DNA of 64,000 bases, from NCBI GenBank assembly GCA_035308025.1, contig DATGHL010000031.1, positions 1 to 64,000 of the forward strand. Direction: 5' to 3'. The position numbers and the translations under genes are program-made. This document shows positions 18,064 through 26,628 of this stretch, piece after piece. The notes beneath the pieces were generated by a model. The model was given only the letters and a program-made list of their open reading frames with translations. It was not told the origin of the DNA and did no database searches. Numbering within the stretch: position 1 is the first letter of the stretch; the number at the start of each line of letters is the position of its first letter. The stretch comes from Candidatus Binataceae bacterium. GTDB lineage: Bacteria > Desulfobacterota > Binatia > Binatales > Binataceae.

Positions 18064-19338
18064 GTGCCGGCTCGCGATTCAAAATTCGCCCAGCTCTACA
18101 ACGCCCTCTGGTACCCGGCCCTGCCCTTCGCGCTGGCCGTCGCCGGCGGGCGCGATTCTGCTATCCGTCGCGAGCGTCTCGGCTACGCAACTCCCGCGCT
18201 CGCCGGCGATCCGACGAGACGCGTGTGGGTCCATGCCTCCTCGGTCGGCGAAATCGAAGCCGTGCGGCCTGTTGTCATCCGGCTCGCTCGCGAGGTCCCC
18301 GGCCTCGAAGTGGTGCTCACTACCATGACGCTCACCGGGCGTGAGGCCGCTCGCCGGCGGCTTCGCGGCCTTGCGGCTTATGGTTTGGCGCCGCTGGATT
18401 TTAAATCGGCGGTGCGGCGCTTCCTCAGCCGTGTGCAGCCCCGTCTGATCCTTATCGCGGAAACCGAATTGTGGCCTAACTTCTTTTTCGAGGGCGCGCG
18501 CGCAGTTGCGAAAGTTATCCTGATCAACGGCCGCATGTCGGAGCGTTCATTGCGGAGGTATCGTCGGGTGCGCGGACTGTTGCGCGCTACGCTCGCGCGG
18601 GCCGATCGAATTCTCGTGCAGACCGTGGCCGACGCCGCACGTTTTCGCGAACTCGGGGCGCCGGACGATCGGCTATTCGTCACCGGCAACACCAAGTTCG
18701 ATCTCGACGACTCTACGGCCATACTGCGTCCGGCTCTCGAGGGATTCGCGCGCGGAAGACCGATTCTGGTTGCCGGATCGACCGCGCCCGGCGAAGAGGC
18801 CATCGTCCTCAGCGCATATCGCGGGCTCGTCGAGCGTTTCCCGGCCCTCGCGCTCGCCGTCGCCCCGCGCCATCTCGAGCGCGTCGCTGAAGTCGAGTCC
18901 GAACTGCGCTCATCGGGAATCATTTACGCCAAGGCCTCGACTCTCACCGCAAACGCTGACGATCCTGCGAGCGTGCTGCTGATCGATACGATGGGCGACC
19001 TGCGCGGTTTCTATCAACGCGCGACGATCGCCTTCGTCGGCGGCAGCATGGCGCCCCCGCGCGGCGGCCAAAGCCTCTCGGAACCCGCCGCCGCCGCGGT
19101 TCCGGTGCTGTTCGGGCCGCATCACGAAAACCAACGCCAGGTTGCCGACGCGATCCTCGCCGACGGCGGTGGGGCCGTGACCGCCGATAGCGCAGAGTTG
19201 GTCGCGCGATGCATGAACTGGCTCAGCGACGAACGCGAGCGGCGCGTCGCCGGCATCCACGCCCGCGAGGTCATCGAGCGCCTCGCCGACGGCGCCAGGC
19301 TTACGGTCGACCACCTCAAACCGCTGCTGGGTGGCTGA
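18064..19338 (+). CDS. waaA: 3-deoxy-D-manno-octulosonic acid transferase WaaA (KdtA)
   Basis: 424 residues with a GTG start. There is one N-terminal membrane-anchoring stretch, then the GT30 motifs HASSVGE, ETELWPN (acceptor site), VTGNTKFD, AGSTAPGEE and the C-terminal nucleotide-sugar box. The last box reads FVGGSMAPPRGGQSLSEPAA, where most homologues have a GGHNxLEPAA form, so the conserved HN is replaced by QS. It adds Kdo to the lipid A precursor at the cytoplasmic face. How many Kdo residues are added cannot be read from sequence. Confidence 0.92.
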   Translation: MPARDSKFAQLYNALWYPALPFALAVAGGRDSAIRRERLGYATPALAGDPTRRVWVHASSVGEIEAVRPVVIRLAREVPGLEVVLTTMTLTGREAARRRLRGLAAYGLAPLDFKSAVRRFLSRVQPRLILIAETELWPNFFFEGARAVAKVILINGRMSERSLRRYRRVRGLLRATLARADRILVQTVADAARFRELGAPDDRLFVTGNTKFDLDDSTAILRPALEGFARGRPILVAGSTAPGEEAIVLSAYRGLVERFPALALAVAPRHLERVAEVESELRSSGIIYAKASTLTANADDPASVLLIDTMGDLRGFYQRATIAFVGGSMAPPRGGQSLSEPAAAAVPVLFGPHHENQRQVADAILADGGGAVTADSAELVARCMNWLSDERERRVAGIHAREVIERLADGARLTVDHLKPLLGG

Positions 19339-20470
19339 CTCGATGCGTCGGCGGCTCAACTTCGAGCGCTTGTGGGAACCCGGTGTGAGCGGACTGCGCG
19401 CTCCGCTTTGGGCGGCTCTGACGCCGCTCGCGGCACTCTATGCCGGTGCGCTCGGACTGCGCGCGCAGTGGTGGCGTGTGATGGCGGATTCAAGCCCGGT
19501 CGCGACCGTCAGCGTCGGCAATCTCACGCTGGGCGGCAATGGCAAGACACCCTTCACGCTGTTTCTCGCGCGGCGGCTTCGCACTCACGGCCACCGGATC
19601 GCGATCGTCAGCCGCGGCTATGGGCGCGACAACCAACACGGTCCGATGCTGGTCGCCGACGGCGGTAAGCTGCTCCTCCCAATCAGCGCGGCAGGCGATG
19701 AGCCGGCGATGATGGCGCGGGCCTTTGACGGCCCGATCGCCGTGGCGCGACGGCGATTAGACGCCATCAACCTGCTCGTCGCACGCGGCCCACTCGACGC
19801 CATAATCCTCGACGATGCGTTTCAACATCGCCGGCTGCGTCGCGACCTCGACCTCTTGTTGGTCGGCGCGCGACGCGGTTTCGGCAACGGCTGGCTGCTG
19901 CCGGCGGGACCGCTGCGCGAACCACGGTCAGCTATCCGCCGCGCCGACGCGATCGTCGAGGTCTCGCCGGCCTGGGCTGACGCCTGCACCATTGCATCGC
20001 GCGATCGCGCCGGCCTCGAAGGACTCCCATCTCTGCGGGCAACTCTTACCCCTCACGCCCTGATTCAAGCGTCGCCGCACGGTTGGAGCGAGTCGCCCCT
20101 TGAGCTGAACGGCCGGCGCGTCGTCGCGGTCTGCGGCCTTGCCGATCCGCAGGGCTTCCGCGCGATGCTCGAACATCTCGGCGCGAAGATCGTCAAGGCG
20201 TTCGCCTATCCCGACCATCACCGGTACCGCCCGGAGGATTGGCGTGAGATCGTCGCCGCCGCACCCGCCGCCGATCTCGTGATCACGACCGAGAAGGATT
20301 TGATCAAGCTCGAGGGATTTTCTCCGCAGCCTGCCGCGCTGTACGCTGTTCGTCTGAAAGTCGCGATGGACGATGCGGACGAGGCGCGGCTGCTCGCGAT
20401 GGTTGCAGAAGTGATCAAGGCACGCCGAGCGCAAGCCGCAAGCGGAACTCATCCGGCGACGCCTTCATAG
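19331..20470 (+). CDS. lpxK: Tetraacyldisaccharide 4'-kinase LpxK
   Basis: 379 residues from GTG 19331, overlapping the waaA stop (GTGGCTGA); an ATG at 19343 is an alternative. It carries the membrane-proximal N-terminal helix region, the LpxK Walker A SVGNLTLGGNGKTP, the catalytic-site DDAFQHRRLRRDLDLLL and the PAGPLREPRSAIRRAD segment, then the YPDHHRY and TTEKDLIKL motifs. It phosphorylates the 4' position of the lipid A disaccharide. Placement after waaA follows the common order. Confidence 0.94.
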   Translation: MADSMRRRLNFERLWEPGVSGLRAPLWAALTPLAALYAGALGLRAQWWRVMADSSPVATVSVGNLTLGGNGKTPFTLFLARRLRTHGHRIAIVSRGYGRDNQHGPMLVADGGKLLLPISAAGDEPAMMARAFDGPIAVARRRLDAINLLVARGPLDAIILDDAFQHRRLRRDLDLLLVGARRGFGNGWLLPAGPLREPRSAIRRADAIVEVSPAWADACTIASRDRAGLEGLPSLRATLTPHALIQASPHGWSESPLELNGRRVVAVCGLADPQGFRAMLEHLGAKIVKAFAYPDHHRYRPEDWREIVAAAPAADLVITTEKDLIKLEGFSPQPAALYAVRLKVAMDDADEARLLAMVAEVIKARRAQAASGTHPATPS

Positions 20471-20481
20471 GAGAGACTCTT

Positions 20482-20652
20482 ATGGCCTTGAGTCAGGACC
20501 TGCTGAACATTCTCGCCTGCCCGAAATGCAAAGGCGGATTGCAACTTAATGACGATCAGAGCGGGCTGGTTTGCGGGTCGTGCAAGCTGCTTTACCCGAT
20601 TCAGGACGACATTCCGATCATGCTGATCGACGAAGCGCGCAACCTCGAATAG
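20482..20652 (+). CDS. Trm112-family (UPF0434/YcaR-like) mini-protein
   Basis: A 56-residue frame, ATG at 20482 with a GGAGAG box that starts in the lpxK stop codon. It reads MALSQDLLNILACPKC near the start, with a second pair CGSC at 31-34 and the ending LLYPIQDDIPIMLIDEAR. The CPxC...CxxC knuckle and the YPI-DIPxML phrase are those of bacterial Trm112-like proteins, which also commonly follow lpxK. Homologues stabilise or activate methyltransferases in eukaryotes; the bacterial role is poorly known. Confidence 0.9.
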   Translation: MALSQDLLNILACPKCKGGLQLNDDQSGLVCGSCKLLYPIQDDIPIMLIDEARNLE

Positions 20653-20666
20653 CGCGGCAGGCCTCG

Positions 20667-21419
20667 ATGCGATCGGCCACGCAGGAGTCGCCGCGATGCC
20701 CAGCCCTTGCCGCGCTCGGCTTCGCAACTTATCGTGCGGCCGGCCGGACGTTATACCTGCGCAACGATCTGCTCAGCGAGGCGGAGGAAATTCTGACGTT
20801 GATCGCCGAGGCTGAACGCATCGGCGCAGGCGCCGGCAATCGCCGCAGCGGCTTCCGCATCGAACTTCGCCAGACCCCCCTGTTCGTGCGCCGCTCCCGC
20901 CGCGGCGGCTGGATGCGGCTGCTCAATCGCGATCTTTACCTCGGTAAGCGGCCGCGTCCCGCGCGCGAACTCGCGCTCGCCAGCGAGGCGATGCGCCGCG
21001 CGATACCGATTGCCGAACCGCTCGGCGCGCTAATCGAACCGATTATCCCGGGCATCTACCGCGGCGCTATGATCACGCGCGCGCTCTCCGGCATGACACT
21101 TTGGGAATTTCTTCAGACCGACGACGATCCGCGCGTGCGCACGCATATCCTCGAGCTGGCCCGTCAAGCGGTCGATACGATGCATCGGCGCGGACTCTTC
21201 CATGCCGACTTGAACCTGCACAATCTTTTCGTCACCCAATCGGGCGAGAGTTTCGCAGTGGTGATCCTTGACCTCGACAAGGCCCGGTTCTTCCCGGCGG
21301 CGCTGCCGATCAACCTGCGCCGCCGAAACTTGCACCGCCTCATCCGCTCAGCCCGCAAACTCGACCCGCATCGCCGACTGCTTACCGCCGCCGCCCTCGC
21401 TATCTTAACCGGAGAATAG
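20667..21419 (+). CDS. LPS-core sugar kinase (KdkA/WaaP-like fold)
   Basis: From ATG 20667 the protein is 250 residues. It has an eukaryotic-kinase-like fold reduced to its core: a RSGFRIELRQTPLFVRRSRRGG nucleotide-binding strand region with basic residues, the catalytic loop HADLNLHNLF and the metal-binding ILDLDKAR. That combination is typical of Kdo kinase KdkA and heptose kinase WaaP. The position at the end of the lipid A/Kdo operon favours a kinase acting on Kdo or inner-core sugars. Which sugar is phosphorylated is unknown. Another member of the same superfamily lies at 26621-27463. Confidence 0.8.
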   Translation: MRSATQESPRCPALAALGFATYRAAGRTLYLRNDLLSEAEEILTLIAEAERIGAGAGNRRSGFRIELRQTPLFVRRSRRGGWMRLLNRDLYLGKRPRPARELALASEAMRRAIPIAEPLGALIEPIIPGIYRGAMITRALSGMTLWEFLQTDDDPRVRTHILELARQAVDTMHRRGLFHADLNLHNLFVTQSGESFAVVILDLDKARFFPAALPINLRRRNLHRLIRSARKLDPHRRLLTAAALAILTGE

Positions 21420-21439
21420 AGTTGGTTGGAGATTAACGC

Positions 21440-21634
21440 ATGACTCGCCGCGTCATCGCTTTTCATCAGGATGCCCAGCGCGACTGGGTCGCCGATCTCG
21501 ACTGCGGACATACCCAGCACGTCCGCCACGCGCCACCGTTTCAGCTCCGCCCATGGGTGGTTACCGAGGAAGGCCGCAACAGCCGTTTGGGAATGGAACT
21601 GGATTGCAAGAAATGCGACGATGCCGTTAATTGA
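21440..21634 (+). CDS. DUF3565 family protein
   Basis: 64 residues that match the DUF3565 pattern almost throughout: MTRRVIAFHQDAQRDWVADL, CGHTQHVRH, PPFQLRPWV and a C-terminal CKKC. Four cysteines/histidines (CGH...HVRH...CxxC) suggest a small zinc-binding protein. It is cytoplasmic, with no signal peptide. Function unknown. ATG at 21440 is 20 bases after the kinase stop, and the gene ends 29 bases before the convergent rel gene. I see no clear terminator between them. Confidence 0.85.
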   Translation: MTRRVIAFHQDAQRDWVADLDCGHTQHVRHAPPFQLRPWVVTEEGRNSRLGMELDCKKCDDAVN

Positions 21635-21663
21635 TTCGACGTGGAACAATCTCAAGTAATACT

Positions 21664-23886
21664 TTAGGTTGAATCGGCGGCGGCGCGCGCGCCGTTGTGC
21701 AGCCCCAGGCGCGAGACGCGCATCACGCCGTCAATCGCCGCGATCGAGTGCATCAGATTCTTTAACTGTCCGGCGCTCTTCACGGTTAATTCAAAAACCG
21801 AAAGCGCGCGGCCATCATGCCCGGTACTTTTCACCTGCAAATTCGAGATATTGACGCCGGCGCCCGCGATCGCCTTGGTCATCTGCGCGAGCAATCCCGG
21901 CTGATCGAGGCAGAGCACCTCCAACTGGATCGGGCGCAGAGTCTCGTCACCGGCCTTCCACATGACCGGCACCCGCCGCTGCGGATCAGTCGCGAGCGCA
22001 TGCGGACACCCCGCGACATGCACCGTGACGCCGCGTCCGCGCGTGACAAATCCGGTGATCGCCTCGCCCGGCAGCGGATTACAGCAGCGCGCAAAGCGCA
22101 CCATCATGTCGCCGATGCCCGAGACGATCACGGCGTTGCCGGGCGCGCCGCGTTCGCGCGGCGCGGTATGCTCGCTCTCACCAGGAATGCTGGGCGGCTT
22201 TTCGCCGCGATAAAGCTTGAGCTCCTCGGGGGTCAGCACCTTCGCCAGAAATTGCGCCGGCGTGATTATCCCGTAGCCGACGGCCGCGAGTAGACTGTCG
22301 GCGTCGCGGTAGGAAAACTCTTGCAGCGCGGCCGCAAACCGTTCGCGCGCGATGATCTGCGCGACGGTCAAATTCAGCGCGGCCAACTCCCCCTCGAGCA
22401 GCGTCACTCCCAACTCGCGCGAGCGATCGGACTGCTGCTGCCGCAGCCATTGCCGGATGCGGCTTTTGGCGCGAGCGGTGACGACGTAGTTGGCCCAGTC
22501 TTTCCCCGGATTCTGACGCTCGGAGGTCGTGACCTCGACGGTGTCGCCGGACTGGAGCTTGTAGCGCAGCGGCGCCATGCGGCCATTGACGCGCGCCCCG
22601 GTCAGATGGTTGCCCACCTGCGAATGGATGCGATAGGCGAAATCGATCACGGTCGCGCCCTGCGGGAAATCGAGTACGTCGCCCTTAGGCGTAAAGACAA
22701 AGACCTCTTCCGCGAACAGATCGTCCTTGACCGTCGAAAGGAACTCCTCCGGATCCTTGAGATTCTGCTGCCACTCGACCAGCCGCCGCAGCCACGAAAA
22801 GCTCTCCGCTTTCTTGATCTGCGCGGCGCCGTTCTCCTTGTAACTCCAGTGGGCGGCGATCCCCTGCTCGGCGATGTCATGCATCTCGCGCGTGCGGATC
22901 TGCACTTCGATCCGCTGTCCGCGCGGGCCGATCACCGTCGTATGCAGCGACTGGTAGAGGTTGGCCTTGGGCAGCGCGATGTAATCCTTGAAGCGCCCGT
23001 GCACCGGCTTCCAATGGGCATGCACCACGCCCAGCGCGGCGTAACACTCGCGCACCGATTCCACGATGATCCGGAAGGCGACCAAGTCGTGAATCTGATC
23101 GAAGCTCAGCTCCTGCTCGCGCATCTTGTTGTGAATCGAAAAGAAGTGCTTGGGCCGGCCGGTGACCTCGGCCTTGACCTCAGCCTCGCTCAGCCGCGCC
23201 GCGAGAATCTCGATCACCGAGCGGATATATTCTTCGCGCGCCGTGCGGGTTTCCGCCACCTGTGTCTTCAGCGTGGCGTAGGCCTCCGCGTTGAGGTAGC
23301 GGAACGAGTAGTCCTCGAGCTCGGACTTAAGCCAGTAAATTCCGAGCCGATGAGCGATCGGCGCATAGATCTCCAGCGTCTCCCGCGCGATCTCTTCGCG
23401 GCGATGCGGTTGCAGGTGGCTGAGCGTGCGCATGTTGTGCAGGCGGTCAGCCAGCTTGATCAGCACGACGCGGATATCGTGCGCCATCGCGATGATCATC
23501 TTGCGGAAATTTTCCGCCTGCTTTTCCTCGCGGCTCGAAAAGGTGATTTTCGAGACCTTGGTGAGGCCGTCGACCAGCCGCGCGACCTCTGGTCCGAACA
23601 GCCCCTGCACTTCTTCGAGCGAGGCGTGAGTGTCTTCGACCACGTCGTGCAGCAGTCCGCTGATCAGCGACGATTGATCGAGCTTGAGCTGGGTCAGGAT
23701 CAGCGCGACGCTCAGCGGATGGACGACGTAGGGCTCGCCCGACTTGCGCTTCTGCTCACCGTGCATCCGCGCGGAGTAATCGTAAGCGCGGCGGATCAGC
23801 CGGGGTTCAAGTTGCGGGTTGTATTCCCCGGCGCGCCGGATGATTTCTTCGAGTTGGTCGGGATAGTCGCCGGTCACGCTTTCCAT
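21664..23886 (-). CDS. rel: Bifunctional (p)ppGpp synthetase/hydrolase Rel (RelA/SpoT)
   Basis: 740 residues with full architecture: HD hydrolase with HDVVEDT (H80-D81) and KLADRLHNMRT; synthetase with RPKHFFSIHNKM and HGRFKDYIALPK, YQSLHTTV; TGS domain (about 400-465, VFTPKGDVLDFPQGATVIDFAY); zinc-finger-like helical region including CCNPLPGE; C-terminal ACT (about 665-735). The intact HD residues and RFKD charge motif indicate both hydrolysis and synthesis. ATG 23886 overlaps the gmk stop by 13 bases. The rpoZ gene that often lies between gmk and rel is absent. Confidence 0.95.
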   Translation of the reverse strand: MESVTGDYPDQLEEIIRRAGEYNPQLEPRLIRRAYDYSARMHGEQKRKSGEPYVVHPLSVALILTQLKLDQSSLISGLLHDVVEDTHASLEEVQGLFGPEVARLVDGLTKVSKITFSSREEKQAENFRKMIIAMAHDIRVVLIKLADRLHNMRTLSHLQPHRREEIARETLEIYAPIAHRLGIYWLKSELEDYSFRYLNAEAYATLKTQVAETRTAREEYIRSVIEILAARLSEAEVKAEVTGRPKHFFSIHNKMREQELSFDQIHDLVAFRIIVESVRECYAALGVVHAHWKPVHGRFKDYIALPKANLYQSLHTTVIGPRGQRIEVQIRTREMHDIAEQGIAAHWSYKENGAAQIKKAESFSWLRRLVEWQQNLKDPEEFLSTVKDDLFAEEVFVFTPKGDVLDFPQGATVIDFAYRIHSQVGNHLTGARVNGRMAPLRYKLQSGDTVEVTTSERQNPGKDWANYVVTARAKSRIRQWLRQQQSDRSRELGVTLLEGELAALNLTVAQIIARERFAAALQEFSYRDADSLLAAVGYGIITPAQFLAKVLTPEELKLYRGEKPPSIPGESEHTAPRERGAPGNAVIVSGIGDMMVRFARCCNPLPGEAITGFVTRGRGVTVHVAGCPHALATDPQRRVPVMWKAGDETLRPIQLEVLCLDQPGLLAQMTKAIAGAGVNISNLQVKSTGHDGRALSVFELTVKSAGQLKNLMHSIAAIDGVMRVSRLGLHNGARAAADST

Positions 23887-24497
23887 GGCGCAAAGCCCTC
23901 CGCCAGGCGCGTGACCTTGAGCCGCTCGGCATCGACGATCGCGCCGAGCCGCGCAATCGAGGCTGCGACCTCCGCGTTGATGATCAGATAATCGTAAGCC
24001 GGGTAGGCCGAGGCCTCCTCATGCGCCCGCTGCAAGCGATGAGCGATCGCCGCAACGCTCTCGGTGCCGCGCCGCCTCAGCCGCTCCTCCAGTTCCGCAA
24101 AGCTCGGCGGCAGAACAAAAATCGTCACCGCGTCACGCGGATAGCAGCGGCGCATCTGGTCAGCGCCCTGCACGTCGATATCGAGCAGGATGTCGCGTCC
24201 GGCAGCCACGGCCCGGTCAAGCGGGCCACGCAGCGTGCCGTAGCTCGAATCAAAGACCCGCGCCAGTTCGGCGAAGTCGCCCGCCGCTGTGCGCCGTTGG
24301 AATTCGTCCTCGCTCACAAAATGATAATCGACGCCGGCCCTCTCGCCCTCGCGCCGCTCGCGGGTGGTCAGTGAAATCGAGGCTTCCAGCCCCTCGATCT
24401 GCTGGAGCGCAGCGCGGGAGATCGTCGTCTTACCGGCGCCCGAGGGCGCCGACAATATGAATATGATACCACGCCGCGGGCGTTTGTCCCCCTCCAT
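23874..24497 (-). CDS. gmk: Guanylate kinase
   Basis: From ATG 24497 the product is 207 residues, normal for guanylate kinase. P-loop SAPSGAGKTT is at about residues 16-25, and GMP-binding TTRERREGERAGVDYHFV and the DIDVQGADQMRR lid region follow. It converts GMP to GDP and so feeds ppGpp metabolism together with the downstream rel. An in-frame ATG at 24530 adds 11 residues not usual in the family and has no ribosome site. The start at 24497 also lacks one, and a TATAAT box is placed so that transcription could begin at the start codon. Confidence 0.94.
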   Translation of the reverse strand: MEGDKRPRRGIIFILSAPSGAGKTTISRAALQQIEGLEASISLTTRERREGERAGVDYHFVSEDEFQRRTAAGDFAELARVFDSSYGTLRGPLDRAVAAGRDILLDIDVQGADQMRRCYPRDAVTIFVLPPSFAELEERLRRRGTESVAAIAHRLQRAHEEASAYPAYDYLIINAEVAASIARLGAIVDAERLKVTRLAEGFAPWKA

Positions 24498-24503
24498 AAA
24501 ACG

Positions 24504-24509
24504 ATTATA
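24504..24509 (-). promoter_or_regulatory. gmk: Putative -10 box giving a leaderless gmk transcript
   Basis: On the minus strand this is a perfect TATAAT, separated by six bases (CGTTTT) from the ATG at 24497. Standard spacing places transcription start at the A of the start codon. A TTAATG hexamer 18 bases upstream could be a weak -35. It lies in the 48-base gap after yicC, so gmk-rel may have their own promoter. Confidence 0.4.
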
Positions 24510-24545
24510 CCGGTGCGGCGGCCCTTGCATTAAGACAGTGGCGGG

Positions 24546-25421
24546 TCATTCGACGTTCTGCACCTGCTCGCGCATCTTCTCGAGTTCACCCTTCATCGTG
24601 ACTGCGATTTGCGACATGCGGGCATCCTGTGATTTTGCCCCGATCGTATTGATCTCGCGATTAAGCTCCTGCAGCAGAAATTCCATCGACTTGCCCACCG
24701 CTCCCGCGCGCCCAAGCAGCGGCGTCATCGCCTTCAGATGGACTCGCAACCGCGTCATCTCCTCGCTGATGTCCCCGTGATTGGCGGCGCCCAGCGCTTC
24801 GTCATGCAGCCGCTTCTCGTTGATCGGCAGTTCGGCCATCAACTCGCGGACCCGCGCTTCGAAACCGGTGCGTAGAGCCTCACGCGCGGCCGCGGCCAAT
24901 TCCTCGATCTGCGGTAATGCCGCGCCGATCGTCCTGAGCCGGTTCTCGAAATCGCGCTTGAGCTCGCGCCCTTCGCGCGCACGTTCGCTCGCCAGCGCCT
25001 TCAGCGCGCGGCGCAACGCTTCGAGCGCCAGGCCGGCGCCGGCAACCGGGTCATTTTCATCTTCCGCGATCTGAAAAATCTCGGGCCGCTGCAGTAGCGC
25101 CTCAAGCTCCAACTTGTCGTCGAGCCCGAGCTTGCGGCCCAGCCGGCGCAGTTCCGTGACGTAGGCCTGCGCCAACTCCTCGTTGACCTGCAAGCGCGCG
25201 TGCGGCGGCCGGGTCAAAACCGCTCGAATAAACACCTCGACGCGCCCGCGCTCGACCTGCTCTTGCACCAACTTGCGGATTTCCTTCTCCTGATCACCCC
25301 ATCCGCGCGGGAGATTAAGTTTGAGCTCGAAGAAGCGCTGGTTCAGCGAGCGCACCTCGACGTTGACCTGCACCCCTGCGCGGCTCAGCTCGGCCCGCCC
25401 GAACCCAGTCATGCTGCGCAT
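24546..25421 (-). CDS. yicC: YicC-family endoribonuclease
   Basis: The start at 25421 gives MRSMTGFGRAEL, the near-invariant YicC N-terminus; the frame is open back to 25613 only as antisense to the GT4 gene. 291 residues. The C-terminal DUF1732 region has GDISEEMTRLRVHL, GKSMEFLLQELNREINTIGAKS and ends in MKGELEKMREQVQNVE, all conserved in the family. Members are stress-linked RNases. The order yicC-gmk(-rpoZ)-rel is a frequent arrangement. Confidence 0.93.
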   Translation of the reverse strand: MRSMTGFGRAELSRAGVQVNVEVRSLNQRFFELKLNLPRGWGDQEKEIRKLVQEQVERGRVEVFIRAVLTRPPHARLQVNEELAQAYVTELRRLGRKLGLDDKLELEALLQRPEIFQIAEDENDPVAGAGLALEALRRALKALASERAREGRELKRDFENRLRTIGAALPQIEELAAAAREALRTGFEARVRELMAELPINEKRLHDEALGAANHGDISEEMTRLRVHLKAMTPLLGRAGAVGKSMEFLLQELNREINTIGAKSQDARMSQIAVTMKGELEKMREQVQNVE

Positions 25422-25446
25422 CGATAGTGAATCCTTTCCCCGCCCG

Positions 25447-26628
25447 CTACAGAGTTGCGATTTGCAAATCGCGGTAAAACGCCAGGGTCTGCACCGCCAT
25501 CGCCGTGAGACTGAAGCCGGCGATTGCCCGTTCTCGCGACGCCACACCCATAGCCATTCGAACCTCCGGCGCCATCGCGAGAAGCCGCACCGCCTGCGCC
25601 AATGCCGACGCATCGGCCGGAGAAACCAGATGGCCGCTGACGCCCTCCTCGACCGCTTCGCTCAAGCCGCCGACGTCACTCGCGATAACTGGCAGTCCAC
25701 ACGCCATAGCTTCGAGCGCGGCAACCCCGAGTCCTTCCATTAGGGATGGCATCACGAAAATATCCAGCGCCCACAGCAGCGCGCGCGCGTCAGCGAGCGC
25801 ACCCAGCATCTGCACCCCGGATACGGCGGTTTGTGCGGCAAGTTCTTGCGCGAGTGGTCCATCGCCGGCGATAAACCCACGTAGGTTAACGCCCGGCGGA
25901 GCGATCGCGCGGGCGAGGCGTAGCGCTTCAATAAAATATCGATGGCCCTTGCGGGGCGTCAGCGCGCCGACGGCGCCGACCGCTATATCAGCGTCGCTGA
26001 GTCCGAGACGAACGCGAGCCTCGGCGCGCGCGCGCGCGCTCGGGGGTGCGAACCACACGCAGTCGACGCCGCTCGGAATAATCCTCAATCGCGCGGGCCG
26101 CACACCGCCACGTTCGAGCGCCGCTCCCACGCCGCGCGAAATCGCAATCACTCCGTCCACCGCCTGATTATACAGATACCTGCCAAAAAGCCGGTTCGGC
26201 CGATAGTCCATCCGGCGCGTCACTATTCTTACCGGCGCCAGTCCGCGCACATAGGGCGCGAGCGCATGAGCGCGCGCGGTATGGAAATGCACCACGTCAT
26301 AAGTTCCGCGCGCCAGCAGGCCGCGCAGCCGCATCGCCGCCGCGATATCTAACGAATTGCGCACCCGCAAAGGATGGCAAACCACCCCCTCCGCCCGCGC
26401 CCGTCGCCACAGCTCACCGTCCCGATCGCAGAGAATTTCAGCGCGATGGCCGCGCCGTCGCAGTTCGAGTGTCAGGCCCATCACTTGCGTTTCGCCGCCG
26501 CTGAAACCGCGCTCCGGATCAACCCCCGCCACGCGCAACGGTCCGCTTGGCACACCATGGTTGGAGGCCGTCCCTGCCGAAGAATCAAATGACGGGCTAC
26601 GGGCGGGAAGGTCATCCGCCCTATCCAC
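25447..26628 (-). CDS. Glycosyltransferase family 4
   Basis: 393 residues with two Rossmann domains. The N-terminal GFSGGETQVMGLTLELRRRGH loop and the C-terminal VMPSLMEGLGVAALEAMACGLPVIASDVGGLSE (E-x7-E) are GT4 hallmarks. No signal peptide or membrane helix, so it acts at the cytoplasmic membrane face. GTG 26628 overlaps the stop of the upstream kinase gene, and the first 30 residues are low-complexity, so a later start is possible. With the GT9 enzyme and the kinase it probably builds the LPS inner core. The sugar donor is not predictable. Confidence 0.85.
   Translation of the reverse strand: MDRADDLPARSPSFDSSAGTASNHGVPSGPLRVAGVDPERGFSGGETQVMGLTLELRRRGHRAEILCDRDGELWRRARAEGVVCHPLRVRNSLDIAAAMRLRGLLARGTYDVVHFHTARAHALAPYVRGLAPVRIVTRRMDYRPNRLFGRYLYNQAVDGVIAISRGVGAALERGGVRPARLRIIPSGVDCVWFAPPSARARAEARVRLGLSDADIAVGAVGALTPRKGHRYFIEALRLARAIAPPGVNLRGFIAGDGPLAQELAAQTAVSGVQMLGALADARALLWALDIFVMPSLMEGLGVAALEAMACGLPVIASDVGGLSEAVEEGVSGHLVSPADASALAQAVRLLAMAPEVRMAMGVASRERAIAGFSLTAMAVQTLAFYRDLQIATL

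Noticed and set aside
22321..23991. A 556-codon plus-strand frame antisense to rel and gmk
   Set aside because: Shadow frame; rel motifs on the other strand are unambiguous.
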